From the NCBI RefSeq assembly GCF_040954835.1, contig NW_027168309.1, forward strand, positions 248,001 to 312,000: DNA of 64,000 nucleotides. The letters run 5' to 3'. This document shows, in pieces, positions 20,046-32,825 of this stretch. The translations under genes were made by a program, and so were the position numbers. The notes under the pieces are model-generated. The model searched no databases, was not told the DNA's origin, and saw only the letters and a program-made list of their open reading frames with translations. Within the stretch, counting starts at the first letter, position 1. Each line of letters opens with the position of its first letter. Source of the DNA: Lepisosteus oculatus (Eukaryota > Chordata > Actinopteri > Semionotiformes > Lepisosteidae).

Positions 20046-20396
20046 AAAAGCTTGCTCAGTGCCGTCTCCAGTCGGGTGCAAATGGGTGAAGCAGCCTGAC
20101 GCAGGGAACGTGCGCCGATAGGCGTAGGTGTATCCCCTGCCTCTTCCGATTTAGCTCGTGCTCCATAGGATGGAAGCGGATGCTCTGGCTTTTTGACTCG
20201 AATATAACCTGATCACAACAGAAGGCCGTGCAGCCCAGTGCTGGTTTAAGAATGCCTCGTGTCTTCAGGCCCCTATTCCTTCAGGTTACCCCTTTGGAAT
20301 AGTCGTCCGAAAAAGACGGGAAAGGAAAAGCATGTAAGCTCCCACACACTGCGTTAGCATTAGCGGTTGGAATCTGATGGGAGAAAAGCAACCTGG

Positions 20397-20468
20397 CTCG
20401 CCGTCAAGCAATCCATCCCTGGTCTCCCACGTGACAGGCGGGGATACGCACCACTATACTAACGAGGA
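20397..20468 (-). pseudogene. tRNA-Asp(GTC) relic, unit 5
   Basis: Same as 3921-3992. Confidence 0.9.
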
Positions 20469-20879
20469 GCGCTTGCTTGGCGCTTGAAGACACTTCCTCT
20501 TGCGGCTACTACTGTTTCCGGTTTCGTCTTTTCTTTTCATTCCTCCCAGAGGAGCGCATGAAAACGTTTCCATCTGCGCCATCCTCACCCCTCCAATGCT
20601 ATGGTCCCTGCTCCTCCTGGTGCACTGCAAACACTCATTCAGCTGGTTCTTTCAGTTTGAATAATTAGGTCTTCAAAGGCTGGAAGTAGGGCGCAAAAGA
20701 CATGCCAATGCCAAAAGCGTGGCTGTGTGCTTCCAGCTGTGAAATGTCACTGGTGGATGTTGAAGACATTACTTCCAAGGCAGCAGGTCCAAGCGATTTA
20801 GCGTTTGTACAAGAAGCAGGAAGAGAGAAACGGCACTCCGCCTTTTTCTGGGCAGGCCGAAGCGACAGGAGAAGGGCGC

Positions 20880-20961
20880 CGTAGTGGGCAGGATTCGAGC
20901 CGACGCGGGGAGACCCCAATGGCTTTCTAGCCCATCGCCTTAACCGCTCGGCCACGACTAC
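20880..20961 (-). pseudogene. tRNA-Ser(AGA) relic, unit 6
   Basis: Same as 285-366. Confidence 0.85.
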
Positions 20962-21704
20962 AGGGAGCGCCGCCGCCGCCGGCTTGCGATCATTTAACAC
21001 GGAGGGCGAGGCGGCGGCGGTAACCTTTTTCAATGTCGCTCTCCGCTTCCCCCCAAAAAAAAGCCAAATGACATGCTAGCACTCGGACACCCTTCAGAAG
21101 ACTGAAGGGTGGCTTAAAGCTGGAAGGATTAGGTCTCCCCGTTCCGACGCGACAATCGAACTTCCTTAGGCAGAGAGAAAGCAACATCGAGGAGCGTCAA
21201 CAAGACTTTAGAAGCTGCGCCACACGCCACTTTCAGTCGCAGTCACAGCAGTTTTAAAGGCAGGAATCGCCTTTGCGAACGCCATGAGAAACAGAACGCA
21301 AGCTCAGGTCCTGCGGTTTAACAAACAGCCACGGCTTTCATGCGACTGGACATTTCTTTTCTGGAGCGAATTCACTTTCAACTTCAAGAAATTCACACAA
21401 CTTGCGAAATACGAAATACAAATCTGGCTCATCGCTGCACAAGAAATACCGCCGGCTGGCAAGAAAATGACAACGGTGTTTTTCCTTAACGAAAAACTTC
21501 CCATGGAGAAAAACAACGGCTGTGCGTCTCTGTCGGCTTGATTCAGTTTAATGCAAGTATTCATTCTCCTCCTGGAAAATACAGCTTGCGAAAGATGAAA
21601 TACAATTCTTGGCTTTTCTGGGTGAGTGCAGAAGAAATCCTGCCGGCTGGCAGAAGAATTCCAGCCTTTTTTACTCTTTAACCAGAAACTTGCGAATGAT
21701 ACAA

Positions 21705-21771
21705 AGCAAGCGGGGTGCGTTTCTGTGCAGCTGTTAACTGAACAGCTGCTGCTTCAAGCCCACCCAGGGCT
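21705..21771 (+). pseudogene. tRNA-Asn(GTT) relic, unit 6
   Basis: Same as 1110-1176. Confidence 0.75.
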
Positions 21772-22836
21772 CATTCCGATTTCAACATCATGCCCCCTGA
21801 AGGTAGACTGGATTTCTTTGCGAAGCATTCACCTTTTGGACGTTTCAGGAAAGGTGCGTGTCGATGCCAGACTTGAAAAGCTTTCCATACAAAGAAACAA
21901 CATAGTGCTTTTGATTGATGGGAAACGGCAAGAGCGGTTTGAGCAGCTCCGGCCTCTCAACCGCTTTACAATGTGATCGGCACCTCGGTAGCCAGTTTAG
22001 AAGGCTGAAAAGGATGCTGGAAGCACAGCGACGTTCTAAAACCAGCGCTTGAAAAGCATCTGCATACATAAAATGTCCATTTCCCCAAAGCTGAATCTGC
22101 ATCTTCAGAAGATTGTCAGCTATACGTTTTCGTTCTTTGTTTCCTTTTTTTACGACAAGCTTTCGAGAAATGAACTGTCTATTGTGATGAAGGCTGCATT
22201 AGAAATTGTGCATCTAGCTTAGTTCAATGAAATCGGGAGGTGCACCTGTCTCAAGCGGATGGCTCTTTGCAGGCACACTACGGAAACCTGCGGGCGCAAG
22301 TTGGGAGAAGTGACTCTTGCAGAGTGTTGAGCTTCGAGAAGAGGGCTCCGCTCAGGAAGATATTTCCACATGTTGAAGAGTCGCTTTTCGCCCTTTCTTT
22401 CCCACATTTTTCCAGTGCGGTTATTGATCGCGTTCAAAATGTTTTCCCAACGTACGTGTTACCTGCAAAATCACAGTGAAACTGTTATGCCCAAAAGATT
22501 CCTAATAGTTATTGTATTAGAATAGCTCTCCAATTTCTTAGCCTTCGTACACGCAATGTTTAAGGAAACGCTAGAGTAAATGAAACTGTAAATAGACAGG
22601 AGCTCTTCTTAGTTTTCATACAAGTTATGATGGCTGCAGCTCCTATCTGCGTCCCGGTGACCGGAGCCAAGGGATTATCTGCGGAACCCTTGATTTATCT
22701 CTCGGGCAAGGAGCTAGATACGCCCTTTTCATCTCGGTTTGATCACACCTGTGCATTAAAACGCAGTGCTCGGTACCATCGAGGTGTAAGAGGTTCAAGG
22801 ATGAGCGGGAAACTTTGTTAATAAGGAGACGGGCAC

Positions 22837-22909
22837 CGCCCAACGTGGGGCTCGAACCCACGACCCTGAGATTAAGAGTCTCATGCTCTACCAACTGAGC
22901 TAGCCGGGC
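22837..22909 (-). tRNA. tRNA-Lys(CUU), unit 6, D-loop variant
   Basis: One change at 22893 converts the D-loop AGTCGG to AGTTGG. A T here is common in other tRNAs and within the A-box consensus, so this copy should remain functional. It is a CpG transition. Confidence 0.95.
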
Positions 22910-23730
22910 GCCGGTAGAGCTGGTGGTTAACTTGTCCCTGTTGACGGCAATTTGACAAGGTATACTTCCTGGCTTTTCATCATGTGCTGACCGGATTCGA
23001 GAGTAGCACACCCTGTTCTTTGTTGATTACTGTACCTCCAGCAGCGCAAATGTCAGTAATCATTGAAATGTACGACCTACAATCTCCTCAGCATGCCCGC
23101 GTGGACTCCTCAGTGATCATCCTTCTACGTTCTGCTGTAGTTTTCATGCAAGTGAAAACCGTGCTCCAAATAACAGCGGCACAGTTGTATCCTGCGGTAA
23201 GCATTCTTCTAATTCCATCGTTTTGCTCCAGGTAAAAGGTAGCGCATCATAGTGTTGATATTCCAAGGTTTCAGAGTCCGTATTGGATGGCTTGGATGCA
23301 GACATCGCTCAGAGCTCCCAGTATGATTTTCCCGAGTTCAGTTTTGCAGTGTTTTAGTGCTTTACTACTTCCAGTGGGCCTTTGAATGCTCTGCTAAGTA
23401 GAGACGTGACATAATTACTAATGCGACCGAGTGTGCTGGCTGTTCCTGGTTCGTAATGATTAACGCGAGAAATCAATATAAACATAACTGCTTCGATTTC
23501 GAGGTTCAGTTGAAGCTTTCAAAGAAACTATCAAAGACCTCAGAACAACCGAAGACACATTTGGTCATCTCCGTATTGGTGAAGATTAAAGAGTCCCGCA
23601 AGTGTCAAGCTTGCACAAACACACACCAGAGAGAAACTCAGGACAGAATTTAAAGAAAGGGAGATGCAGACTATTTGAAGGCACTTTGTTAACCCAATGG
23701 CATGCTTATGAATCGTGCATAGGACACACG

Positions 23731-23802
23731 TAGCAGAGGATGGTTTCGATCCATCGACCTCTGGGTTATGGGCCCAGCACGCTTCCGCTGCGCCACTCTG
23801 CT
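23731..23802 (-). tRNA. Initiator tRNA-Met(CAU), unit 6
   Basis: Intact gene; the 5' flank has T at 23810 (8 bp upstream), shared with units 14 and 15. Confidence 0.97.
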
Positions 23803-24081
23803 GACGGCCTCTCTGCGTGTGGCGCACAACTGCTCTTTTTATTTCCTACATAAGTGATGAAAGAGTTGAAAGTTTCAACGACAAACGCAGACGTCACTTT
23901 GAGCGCTTGGTGTTGTAGCACAAATCATCACATGCTGCTCTACACTGGATTATAAAAGCCGACACATTTTCCAAACATTTTAATGCTGGAGTCACACTGT
24001 AGTATTAATAACAGTGCGATACTCGAGGAGCGTAGTGGGATCGCGGTGGCTCATCAGACCGCCCCGGGACAGGGGGCCCGC

Positions 24082-24164
24082 GTCAGGATGGCCGAGCGGT
24101 CTAAGGCGCTGCGTTCAGGTCGCAGTCTCCCCTGGAGGCGTGGGTTCGAATCCCACTCCTGACA
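24082..24164 (+). tRNA. tRNA-Leu(CAG), unit 6
   Basis: Intact; same as 3487-3569. Confidence 0.97.
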
Positions 24165-24515
24165 AAAAGCTTGCTCAGTGCCGTCTCCAGTCGGGTGCAA
24201 ATGGGTGAAGCAGCCTGACGCAGGGAACGTGCGCCGATAGGCGTAGGTGTATCCCCTGCCTCTTCCGATTTAGCTCGTGCTCCATAGGATGGAAGCGGAT
24301 GCTCTGGCTTTTTGACTCGAATATAACCTGATCACAACAGAAGGCCGTGCAGCCCAGTGCTGGTTTAAGAATGCCTCGTGTCTTCAGGCCCCTATTCCTT
24401 CAGGTTACCCCTTTGGAATAGTCGTCCGAAAAAGACGGGAAAGGAAAAGCATGTAAGCTCCCACACACTGCGTTAGCATTAGCGGTTGGAATCTGATGGG
24501 AGAAAAGCAACCTGG

Positions 24516-24587
24516 CTCGCCGTCAAGCAATCCATCCCTGGTCTCCCACGTGACAGGCGGGGATACGCACCACTATACTAACGAGGA
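24516..24587 (-). pseudogene. tRNA-Asp(GTC) relic, unit 6
   Basis: Same as 3921-3992. Confidence 0.9.
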
Positions 24588-24998
24588 GCGCTTGCTTGGC
24601 GCTTGAAGACACTTCCTCTTGCGGCTACTACTGTTTCCGGTTTCGTCTTTTCTTTTCATTCCTCCCAGAGGAGCGCATGAAAACGTTTCCATCTGCGCCA
24701 TCCTCACCCCTCCAATGCTATGGTCCCTGCTCCTCCTGGTGCACTGCAAACACTCATTCAGCTGGTTCTTTCAGTTTGAATAATTAGGTCTTCAAAGGCT
24801 GGAAGTAGGGCGCAAAAGACATGCCAATGCCAAAAGCGTGGCTGTGTGCTTCCAGCTGTGAAATGTCACTGGTGGATGTTGAAGACATTACTTCCAAGGC
24901 AGCAGGTCCAAGCGATTTAGCGTTTGTACAAGAAGCAGGAAGAGAGAAACGGCACTCCGCCTTTTTCTGGGCAGGCCGAAGCGACAGGAGAAGGGCGC

Positions 24999-25080
24999 CG
25001 TAGTGGGCAGGATTCGAGCCGACGCGGGGAGACCCCAATGGCTTTCTAGCCCATCGCCTTAACCGCTCGGCCACGACTAC
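24999..25080 (-). pseudogene. tRNA-Ser(AGA) relic, unit 7
   Basis: Same as 285-366. Confidence 0.85.
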
Positions 25081-25823
25081 AGGGAGCGCCGCCGCCGCCG
25101 GCTTGCGATCATTTAACACGGAGGGCGAGGCGGCGGCGGTAACCTTTTTCAATGTCGCTCTCCGCTTCCCCCCAAAAAAAAGCCAAATGACATGCTAGCA
25201 CTCGGACACCCTTCAGAAGACTGAAGGGTGGCTTAAAGCTGGAAGGATTAGGTCTCCCCGTTCCGACGCGACAATCGAACTTCCTTAGGCAGAGAGAAAG
25301 CAACATCGAGGAGCGTCAACAAGACTTTAGAAGCTGCGCCACACGCCACTTTCAGTCGCAGTCACAGCAGTTTTAAAGGCAGGAATCGCCTTTGCGAACG
25401 CCATGAGAAACAGAACGCAAGCTCAGGTCCTGCGGTTTAACAAACAGCCACGGCTTTCATGCGACTGGACATTTCTTTTCTGGAGCGAATTCACTTTCAA
25501 CTTCAAGAAATTCACACAACTTGCGAAATACGAAATACAAATCTGGCTCATCGCTGCACAAGAAATACCGCCGGCTGGCAAGAAAATGACAACGGTGTTT
25601 TTCCTTAACGAAAAACTTCCCATGGAGAAAAACAACGGCTGTGCGTCTCTGTCGGCTTGATTCAGTTTAATGCAAGTATTCATTCTCCTCCTGGAAAATA
25701 CAGCTTGCGAAAGATGAAATACAATTCTTGGCTTTTCTGGGTGAGTGCAGAAGAAATCCTGCCGGCTGGCAGAAGAATTCCAGCCTTTTTTACTCTTTAA
25801 CCAGAAACTTGCGAATGATACAA

Positions 25824-25890
25824 AGCAAGCGGGGTGCGTTTCTGTGCAGCTGTTAACTGAACAGCTGCTGCTTCAAGCCCACCCAGGGCT
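25824..25890 (+). pseudogene. tRNA-Asn(GTT) relic, unit 7
   Basis: Same as 1110-1176. Confidence 0.75.
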
Positions 25891-26955
25891 CATTCCGATT
25901 TCAACATCATGCCCCCTGAAGGTAGACTGGATTTCTTTGCGAAGCATTCACCTTTTGGACGTTTCAGGAAAGGTGCGTGTCGATGCCAGACTTGAAAAGC
26001 TTTCCATACAAAGAAACAACATAGTGCTTTTGATTGATGGGAAACGGCAAGAGCGGTTTGAGCAGCTCCGGCCTCTCAACCGCTTTACAATGTGATCGGC
26101 ACCTCGGTAGCCAGTTTAGAAGGCTGAAAAGGATGCTGGAAGCACAGCGACGTTCTAAAACCAGCGCTTGAAAAGCATCTGCATACATAAAATGTCCATT
26201 TCCCCAAAGCTGAATCTGCATCTTCAGAAGATTGTCAGCTATACGTTTTCGTTCTTTGTTTCCTTTTTTTACGACAAGCTTTCGAGAAATGAACTGTCTA
26301 TTGTGATGAAGGCTGCATTAGAAATTGTGCATCTAGCTTAGTTCAATGAAATCGGGAGGTGCACCTGTCTCAAGCGGATGGCTCTTTGCAGGCACACTAC
26401 GGAAACCTGCGGGCGCAAGTTGGGAGAAGTGACTCTTGCAGAGTGTTGAGCTTCGAGAAGAGGGCTCCGCTCAGGAAGATATTTCCACATGTTGAAGAGT
26501 CGCTTTTCGCCCTTTCTTTCCCACATTTTTCCAGTGCGGTTATTGATCGCGTTCAAAATGTTTTCCCAACGTACGTGTTACCTGCAAAATCACAGTGAAA
26601 CTGTTATGCCCAAAAGATTCCTAATAGTTATTGTATTAGAATAGCTCTCCAATTTCTTAGCCTTCGTACACGCAATGTTTAAGGAAACGCTAGAGTAAAT
26701 GAAACTGTAAATAGACAGGAGCTCTTCTTAGTTTTCATACAAGTTATGATGGCTGCAGCTCCTATCTGCGTCCCGGTGACCGGAGCCAAGGGATTATCTG
26801 CGGAACCCTTGATTTATCTCTCGGGCAAGGAGCTAGATACGCCCTTTTCATCTCGGTTTGATCACACCTGTGCATTAAAACGCAGTGCTCGGTACCATCG
26901 AGGTGTAAGAGGTTCAAGGATGAGCGGGAAACTTTGTTAATAAGGAGACGGGCAC

Positions 26956-27028
26956 CGCCCAACGTGGGGCTCGAACCCACGACCCTGAGATTAAGAGTCT
27001 CATGCTCTACCGACTGAGCTAGCCGGGC
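26956..27028 (-). tRNA. tRNA-Lys(CUU), unit 7
   Basis: Intact; same as 2242-2314. Confidence 0.97.
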
Positions 27029-27849
27029 GCCGGTGGAGCTGGTGGTTAACTTGTCCCTGTTGACGGCAATTTGACAAGGTATACTTCCTGGCTTTTCATC
27101 ATGTGCTGACCGGATTCGAGAGTAGCACACCCTGTTCTTTGTTGATTACTGTACCTCCAGCAGCGCAAATGTCAGTAATCATTGAAATGTACGACCTACA
27201 ATCTCCTCAGCATGCCCGCGTGGACTCCTCAGTGATCATCCTTCTACGTTCTGCTGTAGTTTTCATGCAAGTGAAAACCGTGCTCCAAATAACAGCGGCA
27301 CAGTTGTATCCTGCGGTAAGCATTCTTCTAATTCCATCGTTTTGCTCCAGGTAAAAGGTAGCGCATCATAGTGTTGATATTCCAAGGTTTCAGAGTCCGT
27401 ATTGGATGGCTTGGATGCAGACATCGCTCAGAGCTCCCAGTATGATTTTCCCGAGTTCAGTTTTGCAGTGTTTTAGTGCTTTACTACTTCCAGTGGGCCT
27501 TTGAATGCTCTGCTAAGTAGAGACGTGACATAATTACTAATGCGACCGAGTGTGCTGGCTGTTCCTGGTTCGTAATGATTAACGCGAGAAATCAATATAA
27601 ACATAACTGCTTCGATTTCGAGGTTCAGTTGAAGCTTTCAAAGAAACTATCAAAGACCTCAGAACAACCGAAGACACATTTGGTCATCTCCGTATTGGTG
27701 AAGATTAAAGAGTCCCGCAAGTGTCAAGCTTGCACAAACACACACCAGAGAGAAACTCAGGACAGAATTTAAAGAAAGGGAGATGCAGACTATTTGAAGG
27801 CACTTTGCTAACCCAATGGCATGCTTATGAATCGTGCATAGGACACACG

Positions 27850-27921
27850 TAGCAGAGGATGGTTTCGATCCATCGACCTCTGGGTTATGGGCCCAGCACG
27901 CTTCCGCTGCGCCACTCTGCT
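27850..27921 (-). tRNA. Initiator tRNA-Met(CAU), unit 7
   Basis: Intact; same as 3136-3207. Confidence 0.97.
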
Positions 27922-28200
27922 GACGGCCCCTCTGCGTGTGGCGCACAACTGCTCTTTTTATTTCCTACATAAGTGATGAAAGAGTTGAAAGTTTCAACGA
28001 CAAACGCAGACGTCACTTTGAGCGCTTGGTGTTGTAGCACAAATCATCACATGCTGCTCTACACTGGATTATAAAAGCCGACACATTTTCCAAACATTTT
28101 AATGCTGGAGTCACACTGTAGTATTAATAACAGTGCGATACTCGAGGAGCGTAGTGGGATCGCGGTGGCTCATCAGACCGCCCCGGGACAGGGGGCCCGC

Positions 28201-28283
28201 GTCAGGATGGCCGAGCGGTCTAAGGCGCTGCGTTCAGGTCGCAGTCTCCCCTGGAGGCGTGGGTTCGAATCCCACTCCTGACA
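28201..28283 (+). tRNA. tRNA-Leu(CAG), unit 7
   Basis: Intact; same as 3487-3569. Confidence 0.97.
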
Positions 28284-28634
28284 AAAAGCTTGCTCAGTGC
28301 CGTCTCCAGTCGGGTGCAAATGGGTGAAGCAGCCTGACGCAGGGAACGTGCGCCGATAGGCGTAGGTGTATCCCCTGCCTCTTCCGATTTAGCTCGTGCT
28401 CCATAGGATGGAAGCGGATGCTCTGGCTTTTTGACTCGAATATAACCTGATCACAACAGAAGGCCGTGCAGCCCAGTGCTGGTTTAAGAATGCCTCGTGT
28501 CTTCAGGCCCCTATTCCTTCAGGTTACCCCTTTGGAATAGTCGTCCGAAAAAGACGGGAAAGGAAAAGCATGTAAGCTCCCACACACTGCGTTAGCATTA
28601 GCGGTTGGAATCTGATGGGAGAAAAGCAACCTGG

Positions 28635-28706
28635 CTCGCCGTCAAGCAATCCATCCCTGGTCTCCCACGTGACAGGCGGGGATACGCACCACTATACTAA
28701 CGAGGA
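28635..28706 (-). pseudogene. tRNA-Asp(GTC) relic, unit 7
   Basis: Same as 3921-3992. Confidence 0.9.
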
Positions 28707-29117
28707 GCGCTTGCTTGGCGCTTGAAGACACTTCCTCTTGCGGCTACTACTGTTTCCGGTTTCGTCTTTTCTTTTCATTCCTCCCAGAGGAGCGCATGAA
28801 AACGTTTCCATCTGCGCCATCCTCACCCCTCCAATGCTATGGTCCCTGCTCCTCCTGGTGCACTGCAAACACTCATTCAGCCGGTTCTTTCAGTTTGAAT
28901 AATTAGGTCTTCAAAGGCTGGAAGTAGGGCGCAAAAGACATGCCAATGCCAAAAGCGTGGCTGTGTGCTTCCAGCTGTGAAATGTCACTGGTGGATGTTG
29001 AAGACATTACTTCCAAGGCAGCAGGTCCAAGCGATTTAGCGTTTGTACAAGAAGCAGGAAGAGAGAAACGGCACTCCGCCTTTTTCTGGGCAGGCCGAAG
29101 CGACAGGAGAAGGGCGC

Positions 29118-29199
29118 CGTAGTGGGCAGGATTCGAGCCGACGCGGGGAGACCCCAATGGCTTTCTAGCCCATCGCCTTAACCGCTCGGCCACGACTAC
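29118..29199 (-). pseudogene. tRNA-Ser(AGA) relic, unit 8
   Basis: Same as 285-366. Confidence 0.85.
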
Positions 29200-29942
29200 A
29201 GGGAGCGCCGCCGCCGCCGGCTTGCGATCATTTAACACGGAGGGCGAGGCGGCGGCGGTAACCTTTTTCAATGTCGCTCTCCGCTTCCCCCCAAAAAAAA
29301 GCCAAATGACATGCTAGCACTCGGACACCCTTCAGAAGACTGAAGGGTGGCTTAAAGCTGGAAGGATTAGGTCTCCCCGTTCCGACGCGACAATCGAACT
29401 TCCTTAGGCAGAGAGAAAGCAACATCGAGGAGCGTCAACAAGACTTTAGAAGCTGCGCCACACGCCACTTTCAGTCGCAGTCACAGCAGTTTTAAAGGCA
29501 GGAATCGCCTTTGCGAACGCCATGAGAAACAGAACGCAAGCTCAGGTCCTGCGGTTTAACAAACAGCCACGGCTTTCATGCGACTGGACATTTCTTTTCT
29601 GGAGCGAATTCACTTTCAACTTCAAGAAATTCACACAACTTGCGAAATACGAAATACAAATCTGGCTCATCGCTGCACAAGAAATACCGCCGGCTGGCAA
29701 GAAAATGACAACGGTGTTTTTCCTTAACGAAAAACTTCCCATGGAGAAAAACAACGGCTGTGCGTCTCTGTCGGCATGATTCAGTTTAATGCAAGTATTC
29801 ATTCTCCTCCTGGAAAATACAGCTTGCGAAAGATGAAATACAATTCTTGGCTTTTCTGGGTGAGTGCAGAAGAAATCCTGCCGGCTGGCAGAAGAATTCC
29901 AGCCTTTTTTACTCTTTAACCAGAAACTTGCGAATGATACAA

Positions 29943-30009
29943 AGCAAGCGGGGTGCGTTTCTGTGCAGCTGTTAACTGAACAGCTGCTGCTTCAAGCCCA
30001 CCCAGGGCT
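29943..30009 (+). pseudogene. tRNA-Asn(GTT) relic, unit 8
   Basis: Same as 1110-1176. Confidence 0.75.
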
Positions 30010-31074
30010 CATTCCGATTTCAACATCATGCCCCCTGAAGGTAGACTGGATTTCTTTGCGAAGCATTCACCTTTTGGACGTTTCAGGAAAGGTGCGTGTC
30101 GATGCCAGACTTGAAAAGCTTTCCATACAAAGAAACAACATAGTGCTTTTGATTGATGGGAAACGGCAAGAGCGGTTTGAGCAGCTCCGGCCTCTCAACC
30201 GCTTTACAATGTGATCGGCACCTCGGTAGCCAGTTTAGAAGGCTGAAAAGGATGCTGGAAGCACAGCGACGTTCTAAAACCAGCGCTTGAAAAGCATCTG
30301 CATACATAAAATGTCCATTTCCCCAAAGCTGAATCTGCATCTTCAGAAGATTGTCAGCTATACGTTTTCGTTCTTTGTTTCCTTTTTTTACGACAAGCTT
30401 TCGAGAAATGAACTGTCTATTGTGATGAAGGCTGCATTAGAAATTGTGCATCTAGCTTAGTTCAATGAAATCGGGAGGTGCACCTGTCTCAAGCGGATGG
30501 CTCTTTGCAGGCACACTACGGAAACCTGCGGGCGCAAGTTGGGAGAAGTGACTCTTGCAGAGTGTTGAGCTTCGAGAAGAGGGCTCCGCTCAGGAAGATA
30601 TTTCCACATGTTGAAGAGTCGCTTTTCGCCCTTTCTTTCCCACATTTTTCCAGTGCGGTTATTGATCGCGTTCAAAATGTTTTCCCAACGTACGTGTTAC
30701 CTGCAAAATCACAGTGAAACTGTTATGCCCAAAAGATTCCTAATAGTTATTGTATTAGAATAGCTCTCCAATTTCTTAGCCTTCGTACACGCAATGTTTA
30801 AGGAAACGCTAGAGTAAATGAAACTGTAAATAGACAGGAGCTCTTCTTAGTTTTCATACAAGTTATGATGGCTGCAGCTCCTATCTGCGTCCCGGTGACC
30901 GGAGCCAAGGGATTATCTGCGGAACCCTTGATTTATCTCTCGGGCAAGGAGCTAGATACGCCCTTTTCATCTCGGTTTGATCACACCTGTGCATTAAAAC
31001 GCAGTGCTCGGTACCATCGAGGTGTAAGAGGTTCAAGGATGAGCGGGAAACTTTGTTAATAAGGAGACGGGCAC

Positions 31075-31147
31075 CGCCCAACGTGGGGCTCGAACCCACG
31101 ACCCTGAGATTAAGAGTCTCATGCTCTACCGACTGAGCTAGCCGGGC
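31075..31147 (-). tRNA. tRNA-Lys(CUU), unit 8
   Basis: Intact; same as 2242-2314. Confidence 0.97.
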
Positions 31148-31968
31148 GCCGGTGGAGCTGGTGGTTAACTTGTCCCTGTTGACGGCAATTTGACAAGGTA
31201 TACTTCCTGGCTTTTCATCATGTGCTGACCGGATTCGAGAGTAGCACACCCTGTTCTTTGTTGATTACTGTACCTCCAGCAGCGCAAATGTCAGTAATCA
31301 TTGAAATGTACGACCTACAATCTCCTCAGCATGCCCGCGTGGACTCCTCAGTGATCATCCTTCTACGTTCTGCTGTAGTTTTCATGCAAGTGAAAACCGT
31401 GCTCCAAATAACAGCGGCACAGTTGTATCCTGCGGTAAGCATTCTTCTAATTCCATCGTTTTGCTCCAGGTAAAAGGTAGCGCATCATAGTGTTGATATT
31501 CCAAGGTTTCAGAGTCCGTATTGGATGGCTTGGATGCAGACATCGCTCAGAGCTCCCAGTATGATTTTCCCGAGTTCAGTTTTGCAGTGTTTTAGTGCTT
31601 TACTACTTCCAGTGGGCCTTTGAATGCTCTGCTAAGTAGAGACGTGACATAATTACTAATGCGACCGAGTGTGCTGGCTGTTCCTGGTTCGTAATGATTA
31701 ACGCGAGAAATCAATATAAACATAACTGCTTCGATTTCGAGGTTCAGTTGAAGCTTTCAAAGAAACTATCAAAGACCTCAGAACAACCGAAGACACATTT
31801 GGTCATCTCCGTATTGGTGAAGATTAAAGAGTCCCGCAAGTGTCAAGCTTGCACAAACACACACGAGAGAGAAACTCAGGACAGAATTTAAAGAAAGGGA
31901 GATGCAGACTATTTGAAGGCACTTTGCTAACCCAATGGCATGCTTATGAATCGTGCATAGGACACACG

Positions 31969-32040
31969 TAGCAGAGGATGGTTTCGATCCATCGACCTCT
32001 AGGTTATGGGCCCAGCACGCTTCCGCTGCGCCACTCTGCT
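31969..32040 (-). tRNA. Initiator tRNA-Met(CAU), unit 8, anticodon-stem variant
   Basis: One change at 32001 turns C41 into U, so the G29:C41 pair becomes G:U. This is one of the three consecutive G:C pairs that mark initiator tRNAs and help their fit in the ribosomal P site. The A and B boxes, acceptor and loops are unchanged. This copy should be transcribed but may initiate less well. Confidence 0.93.
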
Positions 32041-32319
32041 GACGGCCCCTCTGCGTGTGGCGCACAACTGCTCTTTTTATTTCCTACATAAGTGATGAAA
32101 GAGTTGAAAGTTTCAACGACAAACGCAGACGTCACTTTGAGCGCTTGGTGTTGTAGCACAAATCATCACATGCTGCTCTACACTGGATTATAAAAGCCGA
32201 CACATTTTCCAAACATTTTAATGCTGGAGTCACACTGTAGTATTAATAACAGTGCGATACTCGAGGAGCGTAGTGGGATCGCGGTGGCTCATCAGACCGC
32301 CCCGGGACAGGGGGCCCGC

Positions 32320-32402
32320 GTCAGGATGGCCGAGCGGTCTAAGGCGCTGCGTTCAGGTCGCAGTCTCCCCTGGAGGCGTGGGTTCGAATCCCACTCCTGA
32401 CA
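32320..32402 (+). tRNA. tRNA-Leu(CAG), unit 8
   Basis: Intact; same as 3487-3569. Confidence 0.97.
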
Positions 32403-32753
32403 AAAAGCTTGCTCAGTGCCGTCTCCAGTCGGGTGCAAATGGGTGAAGCAGCCTGACGCAGGGAACGTGCGCCGATAGGCGTAGGTGTATCCCCTGCCTC
32501 TTCCGATTTAGCTCGTGCTCCATAGGATGGAAGCGGATGCTCTGGCTTTTTGACTCGAATATAACCTGATCACAACAGAAGGCCGTGCAGCCCAGTGCTG
32601 GTTTAAGAATGCCTCGTGTCTTCAGGCCCCTATTCCTTCAGGTTACCCCTTTGGAATAGTCGTCCGAAAAAGACGGGAAAGGAAAAGCATGTAAGCTCCC
32701 ACACACTGCGTTAGCATTAGCGGTTGGAATCTGATGGGAGAAAAGCAACCTGG

Positions 32754-32825
32754 CTCGCCGTCAAGCAATCCATCCCTGGTCTCCCACGTGACAGGCGGGG
32801 ATACGCACCACTATACTAACGAGGA
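32754..32825 (-). pseudogene. tRNA-Asp(GTC) relic, unit 8
   Basis: Same as 3921-3992. Confidence 0.9.

Larger units (their letters stand above)
16477..20595. repeat. Array unit 5
   Basis: Variants: 16819 T (in the Ser relic), 18743 A (in tRNA-Lys), 18797 A (unit 2321, shared with unit 6), 19508 C and 19570 T (the pair shared with units 2 and 6). Confidence 0.97.
20596..24714. repeat. Array unit 6
   Basis: The most divergent complete unit, with six variants: 20644 T, 22893 A (in tRNA-Lys), 22916 A, 23627 C, 23689 T and 23810 T (8 bp upstream of the tRNA-iMet 5' end). Confidence 0.97.
24715..28833. repeat. Array unit 7 (mosaic)
   Basis: Variants: 24763 T and 27746 C. It has the minority base at unit 3032 but the majority base at unit 3094 (27808 C), so it joins two variant types within 62 bp. 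Confidence 0.97.
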
